This document shows positions 7,129 to 15,899 of a stretch of DNA of 64,000 nucleotides, one piece after another. A model generated the notes under the pieces. It saw nothing but the letters and a program-made list of their open reading frames with translations, was not told the DNA's origin and searched no databases. Position 1 is the first letter of the stretch. Each line of letters opens with the position of its first letter. Source of the stretch: Oribacterium sp. oral taxon 078 str. F0262 (lineage in GTDB: Bacteria; Bacillota; Clostridia; Lachnospirales; Lachnospiraceae); contig NZ_GG729934.1 of the NCBI RefSeq assembly GCF_000160135.1, positions 376,499 through 440,498 on the forward strand. The letters are read 5' to 3'. The position numbers and the translations under genes are program-made.

Positions 7129-8517
7129 CTATTTCCTCAGGATTGTCAATGCCTCCCGGATATTTTTCACAGCTATGATCTCCGCGGAATTCCCAGCGAG
7201 CTCCCGCGCCTTATCGCTGTGGTAAGCGGGCATGACGATGCGGCGAAAGCCCAGGCGCAGCGCTTCCTGGATCCGCTGCTCCGCCCTGGACACTGCCCGC
7301 ACCTCTCCGGCGAGTCCCACCTCCCCGAAGATCAGCACATCCTCCGGGACGGCGAGATTCCGGCAGCTGGAGATCAGGGCAAGGATCACCGCGAGATCCA
7401 GGGAGGGCTCCTGAATCCGAAGTCCCCCCGTGATATTGACATAGGCATCATAGCGGGACATCTCGATCCCGAGCCTCCGCTCGATCACAGCGAGCAGGAG
7501 GTTCAGGCGGTTGAAGTCGATGCCGTTTGCAGTCCGGCGCGGCAGACCGAAGCTCGTGGGGACGGAGAGGCCCTGGATCTCCAGGAGGAGCGGCCTCGTC
7601 CCCTCCATGCCGCAGCTCACGACAGAGCCGGAGGCCCCGAGAGGGCGCCCGGAGAGGAGGAGCTCCGAAGGGTTTCTCACCTCCTGAAGTCCCTCTCCGC
7701 TCATCTCAAAGACCGCGATTTCTCCGCTTGCGCCAAAGCGGTTCTTCTGTCCGTGGAGAATGCGGAGATTCCCACTGCTCTCCCCCTCGAAGTAGAGGAC
7801 GGCATCCACCATGTGCTCCAGAATCTTCGGCCCCGCGACGTTTCCGTCCTTCGTGACATGTCCGACGAGAAAGATCGCGCTCCCGCCCTCCTTCGCCGTC
7901 CGAAGAAGCGCCGCCGCGGATTCCCGGACCTGACTGACGGAGCCCGGGGCGGCGGAGACGGCCTCTGTAAACATCGTCTGAATGGAGTCGATCACAACGA
8001 GCTCCGGCCTCGTCTCCGCGATCGCCTCTTGAATATTTTCGATATTGGTCTCGCAGAGAAAGCGGAGCTCCCCCTCTCCCACCGAGAGCCGCATGGCCCT
8101 CATTTTGATCTGCCGAAGACTCTCCTCCCCGCTCACATAGAGGACGGATCTTCCCTCTTTGGCGCTCAGGTTTCTCGATAGCTCGAGGAGCAGCGTAGAC
8201 TTTCCGATACCGGGATCTCCGCCGAGGAGCAGCAGAGAGCCCACGACGATCCCTCCTCCGAGCACCCGGTCCAGCTCTGTGAATCCGCTCTTTAAGCGCT
8301 CCTCCAAAGAGAGCGGGATCTCCCCCAGAAGGAGCGGTCTCGTCCTCTCCCCCCGCGGCAGTGCAGCGGAAAAGGAGGAGCCCTTTCCCTTCTGCACTCG
8401 CTTTACGGGCTCCTCCACCATGCTGTTCCACGCGCGGCAGCTGGGGCATTGGCCCAGCCATTTCGAGGTCTCATAGCCGCATTCCTTACAGAAAAACCTA
8501 GTGCTCGCCTTCGGCAT
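7129..8517 (-). CDS. radA: DNA repair protein RadA (Sms)
   Basis: The 462-residue protein has an N-terminal four-cysteine zinc finger (C10, C13, C24, C27), a RecA-like ATPase core with Walker A GDPGIGKST (about 100), the RadA-specific KNRFG motif (about 257) and a C-terminal Lon-protease-like domain. RadA is a hexameric helicase that promotes branch migration during recombination and processes stalled forks. The start overlaps the end of clpC by 20 bp; clpC-radA order is common in Firmicutes, which supports the start choice. Confidence 0.97.
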   Translation of the reverse strand: MPKASTRFFCKECGYETSKWLGQCPSCRAWNSMVEEPVKRVQKGKGSSFSAALPRGERTRPLLLGEIPLSLEERLKSGFTELDRVLGGGIVVGSLLLLGGDPGIGKSTLLLELSRNLSAKEGRSVLYVSGEESLRQIKMRAMRLSVGEGELRFLCETNIENIQEAIAETRPELVVIDSIQTMFTEAVSAAPGSVSQVRESAAALLRTAKEGGSAIFLVGHVTKDGNVAGPKILEHMVDAVLYFEGESSGNLRILHGQKNRFGASGEIAVFEMSGEGLQEVRNPSELLLSGRPLGASGSVVSCGMEGTRPLLLEIQGLSVPTSFGLPRRTANGIDFNRLNLLLAVIERRLGIEMSRYDAYVNITGGLRIQEPSLDLAVILALISSCRNLAVPEDVLIFGEVGLAGEVRAVSRAEQRIQEALRLGFRRIVMPAYHSDKARELAGNSAEIIAVKNIREALTILRK

Positions 8518-10984
8518 CGGCCGTTTTCCTCCTGCTGCTCCTCACGCTGTATTTCAGCGTCTGCTTCTTCCGGTCCAGACTGATCCGGACGGAGCAGTCT
8601 CTTTGGAGCCTCCCCTCGAGAATCTGCTCCGCGAGCTGATCCTCCACATAGCTCTGTATCGTCCTTCGGAGGGGACGGGCCCCGTATCTTGCATCAAAGC
8701 CCTTTTCAATGAGGTAGTCCTTCGTCCCCTGATCGAAGCTTAAGCGGATATTCAGCTCGGAAAGGGCCCTCTGTCTCACTCCCTTCAGCATGATGCCGAG
8801 GATCTCTCCCATATCCTCCCGGCTGATCGGGTGGAAGACGAGGATCTCGTCGATACGGTTCAGAAATTCCGGACGGAAAAGGCGCTTCACCTCCTCCATG
8901 ACCTTCTCCTTCATGAGCTCATAGTTTTTCTCGCGGGATCCGTCAGCGGAGGAAAAGCCCAGCCGCTTCGGATTCACGATGGACTCCGCCCCCGCGTTGC
9001 TCGTCATGATGATGATGGTGTTCTTAAAGGAGATCTTCCGCCCCTGCGCATCCGTGATATGTCCGTCGTCCAGGACCTGCAAAAGGATGTTCAGGACATC
9101 CGGGTGCGCCTTCTCAATTTCGTCGAAAAGGACCACGGAATAGGGTCTTCTCCGCACCTTCTCCGAGAGCTGTCCGCCCTCGTCGTAGCCCACATAGCCG
9201 GGAGGAGAGCCGATCATCTTTGAGACGCTGTACTTCTCCATGTACTCGGACATATCGACACGGATCAGATCGTTCTCGGAGCCAAACATCAGCTCCGCGA
9301 GAGCCTTGGAGAGCTCCGTCTTTCCGACGCCGGTCGGTCCCAGGAACATAAAGGAGCCGATCGGGCGCCGCGGATCCTTCAGACCCACTCTCCCCCGCTT
9401 GATCGCCTGCGCGACCGCGTGGACGGCCTCGCTCTGCCCCACTACCCTTTGATGGAGATTCTGCTCGAGCTTTTTCAGCTTCTCGCTCTCCGCCTCCGCA
9501 AGCTTTTCCACCGGGATGCGCGTCCACTGGGAGACCACTCTCGCGATCTCCGCCTCCGTGACATGGAGCGGATGCTCCTCCTGCTCCCTTCTCAGGCTCT
9601 CGCTCTCCTTCTCGAGCTTCCGCCTCTTCTCCTCCTGCTTTTTCTTTACCGCGGCGGCTCCTTCCAGGTCTTCCCTGCGGATGCAGTCCTCCTTCTCGAG
9701 CTCCAGCTCCTCGATCTGTTCCCTGAGCCTCTTCAGCTTCTCTGGCTCCCCGCTGAAGCTGATGCGGAGCCGGGAGGCAGCCTCATCGATTAAGTCGATC
9801 GCCTTGTCCGGGAGGTAGCGCTCATTGATATAGCGGGAGGAAAGCTTCACCGCAGCGCGGAGAGCCCCGTCCTCAATGAGCACATGGTGATGCTCCTCAT
9901 ACTTCGGCGCCACGCCGCGGAGAATTTCATAGCTCTCCTCCTCGGAGGGCTCCTCGATATTCACCGGCTGAAATCTTCTCTCCAGCGCCGCATCCCTCTC
10001 AATATGCTTCCGGTACTCGTCGAGAGTCGTCGCCCCGATGATCTGGAGCTCCCCCCTGGCAAGGGCCGGTTTCAGGATATTCGCGGCGTCCAGCGCGCCC
10101 TCCGCACCGCCCGCGCCGATGATCGTGTGGATCTCATCGATAAAGAGCAGGGATCTTCCGTCGTTTTTCGCCTCCGCTATGACTCTCTTGATCCTCTCCT
10201 CGAACTCTCCGCGGTACTTGGATCCCGCCACCATGGCCGAGATATCGAGGGTCAGAAGGCGCTTCCCCGCGATGGTATCCGGCACCCTCCCGGAGACGAT
10301 CCTCTCCGCGATTCCCTCCGCCACCGCTGTCTTTCCGACGCCGGGCTCACCGATCAGGCAGGGGTTATTCTTCGTCCTCCGGGACAGGATCTGGATGACC
10401 CGCATGATCTCCGCCTCTCTCCCGATGACGGGATCGAGACGGTCCTGTCTCGCAAGCGCCGTGAGGTCGCGGGAGTACTGGTCCAGCATCGGGGTGCTGC
10501 TCTGCTGCCTCTGATCCCTCTGCCCTCCCTCCTGCTCCGCTCCGCTGAATCTCGGGCCGATCGCATTGAGGATCTGCTGGTACATATTCTGGACATTGCC
10601 GCCCAGAGTCGTGATAATGCGGGACGCGGCGGAGCTCGGCTCCTTCAGGATGGAGATCAGGATGTGCTCTGTCCCCACAAGCTTCGAGCGGTTCCGATTT
10701 GCCTCCTGAATCGCGGCGTCCAGAACCCTTCTGGCAGAGGGTGTGTAGCCGGAGCGGTCCGCCACCGTGACATTGCTGTCCGGGGACAGAAAACGGGAGA
10801 TCATATCCAGAATCTTCTCCTCCTCGATCCCGTTCGCGGCGAGAACCTTCGCGGCGAGCGCCGTGCCCTCCCGGCGGAGCCCGAGAAGGATATGCTCCGT
10901 TCCGATGTAGTTGTGGTGCAGGCTCTCCGCAGCCTCAATGGAAAGCTGCAGCGCTCTCTGCGCCTGTACGGTGAATTGATTCAT
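8498..10984 (-). CDS. clpC: ATP-dependent Clp protease ATPase subunit ClpC
   Basis: At 828 residues this is a full-length ClpC. It has a double Clp-N repeat (about 1-145), a first AAA module with GEPGVGKTA (about 208), a UVR-type middle domain (about 410-450) and a second AAA module with GPTGVGKTE (about 549). It unfolds substrates for ClpP and takes part in protein quality control. The start has AAGGAGAGAG just upstream. The usual partners ctsR, mcsA and mcsB are not beside it. Instead the gene follows a membrane-anchored cohesin-like protein by 18 bp, so the two are probably in one transcript. Confidence 0.96.
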   Translation of the reverse strand: MNQFTVQAQRALQLSIEAAESLHHNYIGTEHILLGLRREGTALAAKVLAANGIEEEKILDMISRFLSPDSNVTVADRSGYTPSARRVLDAAIQEANRNRSKLVGTEHILISILKEPSSAASRIITTLGGNVQNMYQQILNAIGPRFSGAEQEGGQRDQRQQSSTPMLDQYSRDLTALARQDRLDPVIGREAEIMRVIQILSRRTKNNPCLIGEPGVGKTAVAEGIAERIVSGRVPDTIAGKRLLTLDISAMVAGSKYRGEFEERIKRVIAEAKNDGRSLLFIDEIHTIIGAGGAEGALDAANILKPALARGELQIIGATTLDEYRKHIERDAALERRFQPVNIEEPSEEESYEILRGVAPKYEEHHHVLIEDGALRAAVKLSSRYINERYLPDKAIDLIDEAASRLRISFSGEPEKLKRLREQIEELELEKEDCIRREDLEGAAAVKKKQEEKRRKLEKESESLRREQEEHPLHVTEAEIARVVSQWTRIPVEKLAEAESEKLKKLEQNLHQRVVGQSEAVHAVAQAIKRGRVGLKDPRRPIGSFMFLGPTGVGKTELSKALAELMFGSENDLIRVDMSEYMEKYSVSKMIGSPPGYVGYDEGGQLSEKVRRRPYSVVLFDEIEKAHPDVLNILLQVLDDGHITDAQGRKISFKNTIIIMTSNAGAESIVNPKRLGFSSADGSREKNYELMKEKVMEEVKRLFRPEFLNRIDEILVFHPISREDMGEILGIMLKGVRQRALSELNIRLSFDQGTKDYLIEKGFDARYGARPLRRTIQSYVEDQLAEQILEGRLQRDCSVRISLDRKKQTLKYSVRSSRRKTADAEGEH

Positions 10985-11002
10985 TCTCTCTCCTTCGTCC
11001 GC

Positions 11003-12472
11003 CTATAATTCCTCGATATTCAGAGCCTTTCCGCTCTCGGAGTCCTTCTCCCTGGACGGCTTTTTCAAAACTCTGGTCTCGGAGAGATCCAGCTCCTCGA
11101 CCTCCGGCTCTCCCCGATCTCTGTCCTCCGTCTTTTGAATCATCCGGGTGATTTCCAGATCCTCCTTTTCATTCTTCCCAAGATCTGTCACCACCCTGGT
11201 CTCGGAGAGCTCCTCCTTCCTCCCGCCTTCCTTCTTGGAAGGCTCCAAAGCGGATTTTCCAGTTCCTCTTCTCGAGAGCTCTCTCCGGCTCTGCTGCGCC
11301 TTTCCCCTCCCGCCCTTCTGCGGCTTCAACAGGATCCAGGCCGCCATCGAGAGGCAGAGCAGCGCGAGTACGCAGCTTAGGATAAACTGCCAGTTATATC
11401 TCAGTACCAGGGAATCATGCGTCTTCACAAGCGCCGCGTAGGCCTCCGCGTCCTGCTTTGTCTTCTCCGCGACCGGATCCAGAAAATAGCGCTGTATCGT
11501 CTTTTCCGATAGATCATAGCGGTAAAAATTGAGCTCGCCCGCGTCATTCATGCCATAGACTATGCAGTAGGGATGCTCCGTGTCCTCCTTCCAGACCCAT
11601 CCCCTCACCTGATGCCCGTCGATATCGATTCTGCTCTCTGCAAAGCCATCCGGGATCTTCACATCGGATCCCGGATTCATAATCGTGATGGTTTTCTCCT
11701 TTGCGGAGAGCTTCACCCCTTCATTGGTCGTCTTGCTGCCGTCCTCATCCTTTTGGGATGCTCCTCCCTCCTGCTTTGTCACCTTCAGGTTATAGGCGAG
11801 CGTCGTGCTGCCGTCCGAGGAGGAGACATTGACGGTCACATGGTTCTCCCCCATGTTCAGACTGTCGTTTCCGCTGATCTCCACCTTCGCGCTGTCCGCA
11901 GAGGGAACGGCATTGACCGTGAGCCGGCTCACATCCGTGCCCACGGTCAGACTGTAATCCGTATTGGTCGAGGAAAAAGCGGGGCTCAGTTCTCCCGGGG
12001 AGACGGAGAGCTCCTTCAAGGTCGCATCCTTTTCCGATCCGCTCTCCGCGAGCACCGTCACCGCCGAGCTGCCCAGATGATTGATCTCCACCTGGGAATT
12101 GTCCGAGGCCGTAACCTGCTGAGAGACGACGTTGATCGTGGTCTCCCCGCTGCCAAGCGTCCGGAAGCGGAAATTGTATTCCAGTGTTCCGGAGCCCGCT
12201 CCGGAGCCTGCTCCGCTCACGTGGATGCTCCCTTCTCCTCCGCCCGCATCCGTTCCGCTCTCAAATTCCAAAAGCGAGGAATCATAGCTCAGCTCCAGCT
12301 CCGCGGAGGAAAGGCTGCTGTCCCCGCTCTTTATCTTCATCGTCACATTGACCTCTTCGCCGGCCGTCACCTTGGGATCCGAAAAAGAGATCTGTCCGCT
12401 CGCGGCAAGCGAGGAGAAGGCGAGAAGACAGCAGAACAGGAATGTAAGCATTATATACTGCAGTTTCTTCAT
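11003..12472 (-). CDS. Secreted cohesin-like membrane-anchored protein with TR-motif cytoplasmic tail
   Basis: The 489-residue protein has a signal peptide (MKKLQYIMLTF to about residue 24, ending SLAASG). A domain of about 120 residues resembles cohesin beta-sandwiches (ISFSDPKVTAGEEVNVTMKI). A cadherin-like beta-sandwich (about 150-235, starting ATLKELSVSPGELSPAF) follows. Then come a further extracellular part, one membrane span (about 365-385, ILSCVLALLCLSMAAWIL) and a charged cytoplasmic tail. The tail carries SETRVV, EITRMI and SETRVL: threonine followed by Arg and an aliphatic residue at +3, resembling phospho-threonine sites bound by FHA domains. No kinase or FHA gene is in view. Role unknown; it looks like a surface sensor or adhesin. 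Confidence 0.7.
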   Translation of the reverse strand: MKKLQYIMLTFLFCCLLAFSSLAASGQISFSDPKVTAGEEVNVTMKIKSGDSSLSSAELELSYDSSLLEFESGTDAGGGEGSIHVSGAGSGAGSGTLEYNFRFRTLGSGETTINVVSQQVTASDNSQVEINHLGSSAVTVLAESGSEKDATLKELSVSPGELSPAFSSTNTDYSLTVGTDVSRLTVNAVPSADSAKVEISGNDSLNMGENHVTVNVSSSDGSTTLAYNLKVTKQEGGASQKDEDGSKTTNEGVKLSAKEKTITIMNPGSDVKIPDGFAESRIDIDGHQVRGWVWKEDTEHPYCIVYGMNDAGELNFYRYDLSEKTIQRYFLDPVAEKTKQDAEAYAALVKTHDSLVLRYNWQFILSCVLALLCLSMAAWILLKPQKGGRGKAQQSRRELSRRGTGKSALEPSKKEGGRKEELSETRVVTDLGKNEKEDLEITRMIQKTEDRDRGEPEVEELDLSETRVLKKPSREKDSESGKALNIEEL

Positions 12473-12510
12473 GGATTGTTCACCCTCACATTACTCAGCT
12501 ACTTCTATAC

Positions 12511-12539
12511 AGTTTAATTTTTTCCCTTCCTTCCGTCAA
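12511..12539 (-). promoter_or_regulatory. Candidate promoter for the cohesin-like gene and clpC
   Basis: On the minus strand TTGACG (12534-12539), a 17-bp spacer and TAAACT (12511-12516) form a weak sigma-A-like site 39 bp upstream of the start codon. A tandem 13-bp duplication (12535-12560) supplies a second TTGAC core 13 bp further upstream. Confidence 0.4.
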
Positions 12540-12560
12540 TAAGAAAAGTCAATAAGAAAA
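12535..12560. repeat. Tandem 13-bp duplication (GTCAATAAGAAAA x2)
   Basis: Two exact copies lie at 12535-12547 and 12548-12560, at the upstream edge of the candidate promoter. Each contains a TTGAC core on the minus strand. The rest of the gap up to 12646 holds no gene that I can support. Confidence 0.7.
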
Positions 12561-12646
12561 ACTGACCCACCGTCTATGCCGATGGGCCATTCTCCGTCCC
12601 GAAACGCCGCCGATAGAAGCCGGGTTCCTCATTCCCCGGTGATCCT

Positions 12647-14047
12647 TCAGGCCGGGTATGCCTTGTTCTCCTTGTCCGCCTGCCTCAGGGCGACTCCGCT
12701 TTTCTGCGCCTCCCGGTACTCGAAGAAATCCTTTGCGACCTGCGGGAAGAGCGCGTAGGAGAGGACATCCTCCGGCTGCGTGACCCACTGCGCGCATTCC
12801 TTCTCAAATTCCGGAAGCTGCGGGGCGATGTGGTCCGCCGGGCGATCCGTCATCTGTGTCTCCCCGGGCTTTAGGATCTTCTTTACGACCTCCGGGTCCA
12901 TCGGCTTCACTGTGCGGCCAAACTCCCCGGCCACCAGTTTATGGGATTCCTTCGGCACCATCTTATAGCGCTCCCCGGTCAGGACGTTTAAGACAGCCTG
13001 CGTTCCCACGATCTGGGAGGACGGCGTGACGAGCGGCGGCTCTCCGAAATCCTTCCGGACTCTCGGCACCTCCTCCAGCACCTCTGTGAGCCTTTCATCC
13101 TGCCCCGCCTGATGGAGCTGGGAGATCAGATTCGAAAGCATTCCCCCCGGAACCTGATACTTCAATGTATTGATGTTCACCCCCAGGACCTTCGTGGACA
13201 TAAGTCCCGACGCGAGGCATTCCTCGCGGTAGGGCTGGAAATAATTCGAGACCTCGATCAGCTTGTCGAGCTTAAGCCCCGTGTCATACTCCGTCCCCTC
13301 CAGCGCCTTCACCATGACCTCAGTGGAAGGCTGGGAGGTCCCCATGGAGAAGGGGGTGGATGCGGTGTCAATGATGTTTGCCCCCGCCTCCACGGCCTTC
13401 AGGTAGGTCATGGAAGCCATGCCGGAGGTATAGTGCGTATGCATGTCGATCGGGAGCTGCGTCCCCCTCCTTAAGGCCTGAACCAGCTCGAAGGCTGCGC
13501 TTGGGAGCAGAAGCCCCGCCATATCCTTGATGCAGAGAGAATCTGCCCCCAGACTCTCGACCTCGCTCGCGAGCTTCTCCCAATACTCCAGGGTATAGGC
13601 ATCGCCCAGGGTATAGCAGAGCGCGATCTGGGCATGCCCTCCCTCCTTCTTCGTGGCCTTCACTGCGGTCTCGAGATTCCGGATATCATTGAGACAGTCG
13701 AAGATCCGGATCACATCGATGCCGTTCGCGATGGACTTCTCGACGAAATACTCGACGACATCGTCCGCGTAATGATTGTAGCCCAGAATATTCTGTCCCC
13801 GGAAGAGCATCTGAAGCTTTGTCTTTCGGAAGTGGCGCTTCAGCATCCGAAGCCGCTCCCACGGATCCTCTCTCAGAAAACGGAGGCAGGCATCGAAGGT
13901 CGCGCCTCCCCAGCACTCAACGGCATGATAGCCGATCTGATCCATGCTGTCGAGAATCGGCTCCATCTCAGAGCTTGGCATGCGGGTCGCAATCAAGGAC
14001 TGATGAGCATCCCGAAGGATCGTCTCGGTAATCTTTACTCTGGCCAT
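12647..14047 (-). CDS. oadA: Oxaloacetate decarboxylase alpha / transcarboxylase 5S-type carboxyltransferase
   Basis: The 466-residue product begins MARVKITETILRDAHQSL; RDAHQS is the signature of the pyruvate/oxaloacetate carboxyltransferase TIM barrel shared by pyruvate carboxylase, OadA and the transcarboxylase 5S subunit. Met-His metal-ligand motifs (IDMHTHYTSGMA) follow in mid-protein. The usual C-terminal biotin domain of OadA is absent; a separate biotin carrier is encoded upstream in the cluster. It would exchange a carboxyl group between oxaloacetate or pyruvate and carboxybiotin. The start at 14047 has AGAGGGG just upstream. A longer open frame to 14122 adds a non-conserved leader. 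It is the last gene of the five-gene cluster. Confidence 0.9.
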   Translation of the reverse strand: MARVKITETILRDAHQSLIATRMPSSEMEPILDSMDQIGYHAVECWGGATFDACLRFLREDPWERLRMLKRHFRKTKLQMLFRGQNILGYNHYADDVVEYFVEKSIANGIDVIRIFDCLNDIRNLETAVKATKKEGGHAQIALCYTLGDAYTLEYWEKLASEVESLGADSLCIKDMAGLLLPSAAFELVQALRRGTQLPIDMHTHYTSGMASMTYLKAVEAGANIIDTASTPFSMGTSQPSTEVMVKALEGTEYDTGLKLDKLIEVSNYFQPYREECLASGLMSTKVLGVNINTLKYQVPGGMLSNLISQLHQAGQDERLTEVLEEVPRVRKDFGEPPLVTPSSQIVGTQAVLNVLTGERYKMVPKESHKLVAGEFGRTVKPMDPEVVKKILKPGETQMTDRPADHIAPQLPEFEKECAQWVTQPEDVLSYALFPQVAKDFFEYREAQKSGVALRQADKENKAYPA

Positions 14048-14120
14048 ATTTTCCCCTCTCTCTGCTGTTCTCTCTGTCTTTTTGTGCAGTCCGGCGCATT
14101 CCTCCGGCTGTCCCTTCCGC

Positions 14121-14147
14121 ATCCCTTCCTCTAAGAGAGGAAGGGAT
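14121..14147. other. Perfect 11-bp hairpin between decarboxylase beta and alpha genes
   Basis: ATCCCTTCCTC (14121-14131) and GAGGAAGGGAT (14137-14147) form a perfect stem with a five-base loop. There is no T tract, so it is not a standard terminator. An mRNA processing or stability element within the operon is plausible. Confidence 0.55.
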
Positions 14148-14195
14148 ACCTTTCCCGGGCCGGCTCGCTCTCAGCACTCCTGTCCCGGATATTTC

Positions 14196-15344
14196 TCACT
14201 TTACGCCAAAGACCGCCATGAAGGTTCCCGCCGCGACCGCGGTTCCGATGACTCCCGCCACATTCGGTCCCATCGCGTGCATCAGGAGAAAGTTCGTGGG
14301 ATCATATTCCGATCCGACCTTCTGCGAGACGCGGGCCGCCATGGGGACGGCGGAGACGCCCGCAGAGCCGATCAAAGGGTTGATCTTCTTCCCGGAGGCG
14401 TAGTACATGATCTTTCCGAGCAGAACGCCGGCCGCCGTGCCGAAGGCAAAGGCGATCATGCCGAGCCCGACGATCTTTAAGGTATTCAGGTTCAGGAAGG
14501 CCTCCGCAGAGGTCGATGCTCCCACGGAGGTGCCCAGCATGATGACGACAATGTACATCATGGCATTGGAGGCGGTCTCCGTCAGCTGCTTTACGACGCC
14601 GGACTCCTTAAAGAGGTTCCCGAGCATCAGCATGCCGACGAGGGGCGCTGTGGTCGGAAGAAGGAGACAGACGATGACAGTGACGACGATCGGGAAGAGG
14701 ATCCTCTCCAGCTTTGAAACCGGGCGGAGCTGTGACATCTTGCATTTCCGCTCCTCATCCGTCGTCAAAAGTCTCATGATCGGCGGCTGGATGATCGGGA
14801 CCAGGGACATATAGCTGTAGGCCGCGACGGCGATCGGGCCCAGCAGAGCGGTCTGCCCCAGCTTATTGCAAAGAAAGATGGAGGTCGGTCCGTCCGCCCC
14901 TCCGATGATCGAGATCGCGGCGGCCGCCGCCCCGTTGAAGCCCATGAGGATCGCGATAAAGTAGGCCCCGTAAATCCCAAACTGCGCGGCAGCCCCCATC
15001 AGGAAGCTGATGGGATTTGCGATCAAGGGTGAAAAATCCGTCTGCGCTCCGACGCCGAGGAAGATCAGAGACGGAAGAATCGTCCACTCGTCGAGATGGA
15101 AAAAGTACCAGAGCAGTCCCCCGGTCCCGTTCATGGACTTATCCGGATTCAGCATGATATCCGGATAGATGTTCACAAGCAGCATTCCGAAGGCGATCGG
15201 CACCATGAGGAGCGGCTCGAAGCCCTTCGCAATCCCCAGATAGAGGAAGAAAAAGGCGATGCACATCATGAGGTAATTGCCCCAGCTCAGGTTGAAGAAG
15301 GCGGTCTGCTGCAATAGATTACTAAAGGTCTCCGCTATATTCAT
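14196..15344 (-). CDS. oadB: Sodium ion-translocating decarboxylase beta subunit
   Basis: The 382-residue integral membrane protein has about nine hydrophobic segments and the family's conserved internal stretch SIIGGADGPTSIF (about 142-154), close to the aspartate that takes part in Na+ coupling. This family (OadB/MmdB/GcdB) decarboxylates carboxybiotin and pumps Na+ out of the cell. It lies between the biotin carrier and the 5S-type subunit, as expected for a membrane-bound biotin decarboxylase. Which acid is decarboxylated cannot be read from this subunit. Confidence 0.95.
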   Translation of the reverse strand: MNIAETFSNLLQQTAFFNLSWGNYLMMCIAFFFLYLGIAKGFEPLLMVPIAFGMLLVNIYPDIMLNPDKSMNGTGGLLWYFFHLDEWTILPSLIFLGVGAQTDFSPLIANPISFLMGAAAQFGIYGAYFIAILMGFNGAAAAAISIIGGADGPTSIFLCNKLGQTALLGPIAVAAYSYMSLVPIIQPPIMRLLTTDEERKCKMSQLRPVSKLERILFPIVVTVIVCLLLPTTAPLVGMLMLGNLFKESGVVKQLTETASNAMMYIVVIMLGTSVGASTSAEAFLNLNTLKIVGLGMIAFAFGTAAGVLLGKIMYYASGKKINPLIGSAGVSAVPMAARVSQKVGSEYDPTNFLLMHAMGPNVAGVIGTAVAAGTFMAVFGVK

Positions 15345-15388
15345 ATTTTATAACCCTCCCGCTCAGAAAGCTCCGCTGCCTCCCCTCC

Positions 15389-15760
15389 TCAGTTCATGCT
15401 CGCGAGGACGGCACCGGACTCCACGGAGTCACCGGAGGAGACATTGAGACTTGCGATCACGCCGTCCTTCGGAGCGACGATGTCATTTTCCATCTTCATG
15501 GCCTCGAGCACCAGGATGGTGTCCCCGGACTTGACCGCATCGCCGACCTGCTTTTTCACAGCGAGGACCTTCCCGGGCATCGGGGCCGTCACCTTGACCG
15601 CTCCGTCCTCCCCTCCGGTCTTCTTCGGGGAGCTGCTCCTTGAGGGAGCGGCGGAGGGGGCGGGAGAAAGCGGAGGAAGGGAAGCGGACTGCGCCGCCCC
15701 GCCCTCTTCCACTGTCACATCATAGGAAACACCGTTTACGGTAATGGTATATTTCTTCAT
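15389..15760 (-). CDS. Biotin carrier protein of the decarboxylase complex
   Basis: The 123-residue protein has a short N-terminal strand region (MKKYTITVNGVSYDV), an Ala/Pro/Ser-rich linker (about 25-55) and a C-terminal biotinyl domain. Lys89 or so in EAMKMEN is the biotinylation site. It matches GcdC/MmdC and the 1.3S transcarboxylase subunit. It carries CO2 between the carboxyltransferase subunits and the membrane beta subunit. The linker is shorter than in many homologues. It stands 44 bp upstream of oadB. Confidence 0.93.
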   Translation of the reverse strand: MKKYTITVNGVSYDVTVEEGGAAQSASLPPLSPAPSAAPSRSSSPKKTGGEDGAVKVTAPMPGKVLAVKKQVGDAVKSGDTILVLEAMKMENDIVAPKDGVIASLNVSSGDSVESGAVLASMN

Positions 15761-15899
15761 GGGAATCCTTCCTTATTCTTTATGCTTTTATGCTGTCTTA
15801 ATTCTCTATGCTGTTCTGTGAGCGTATTTTTCTGTACTTCTCCGCTTTATGCCTCTGCCCGGCGAAGCTTCGCCCCTGTGCAGAAGCTGCCGCTTCCCT

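Noticed and set aside
12560-12600. Possible third copy of the hairpin repeat found at 52849 and 53039
   Set aside because: Only about ten bases (TGCCGATGGG) are shared and the palindrome is not preserved; chance similarity cannot be excluded.
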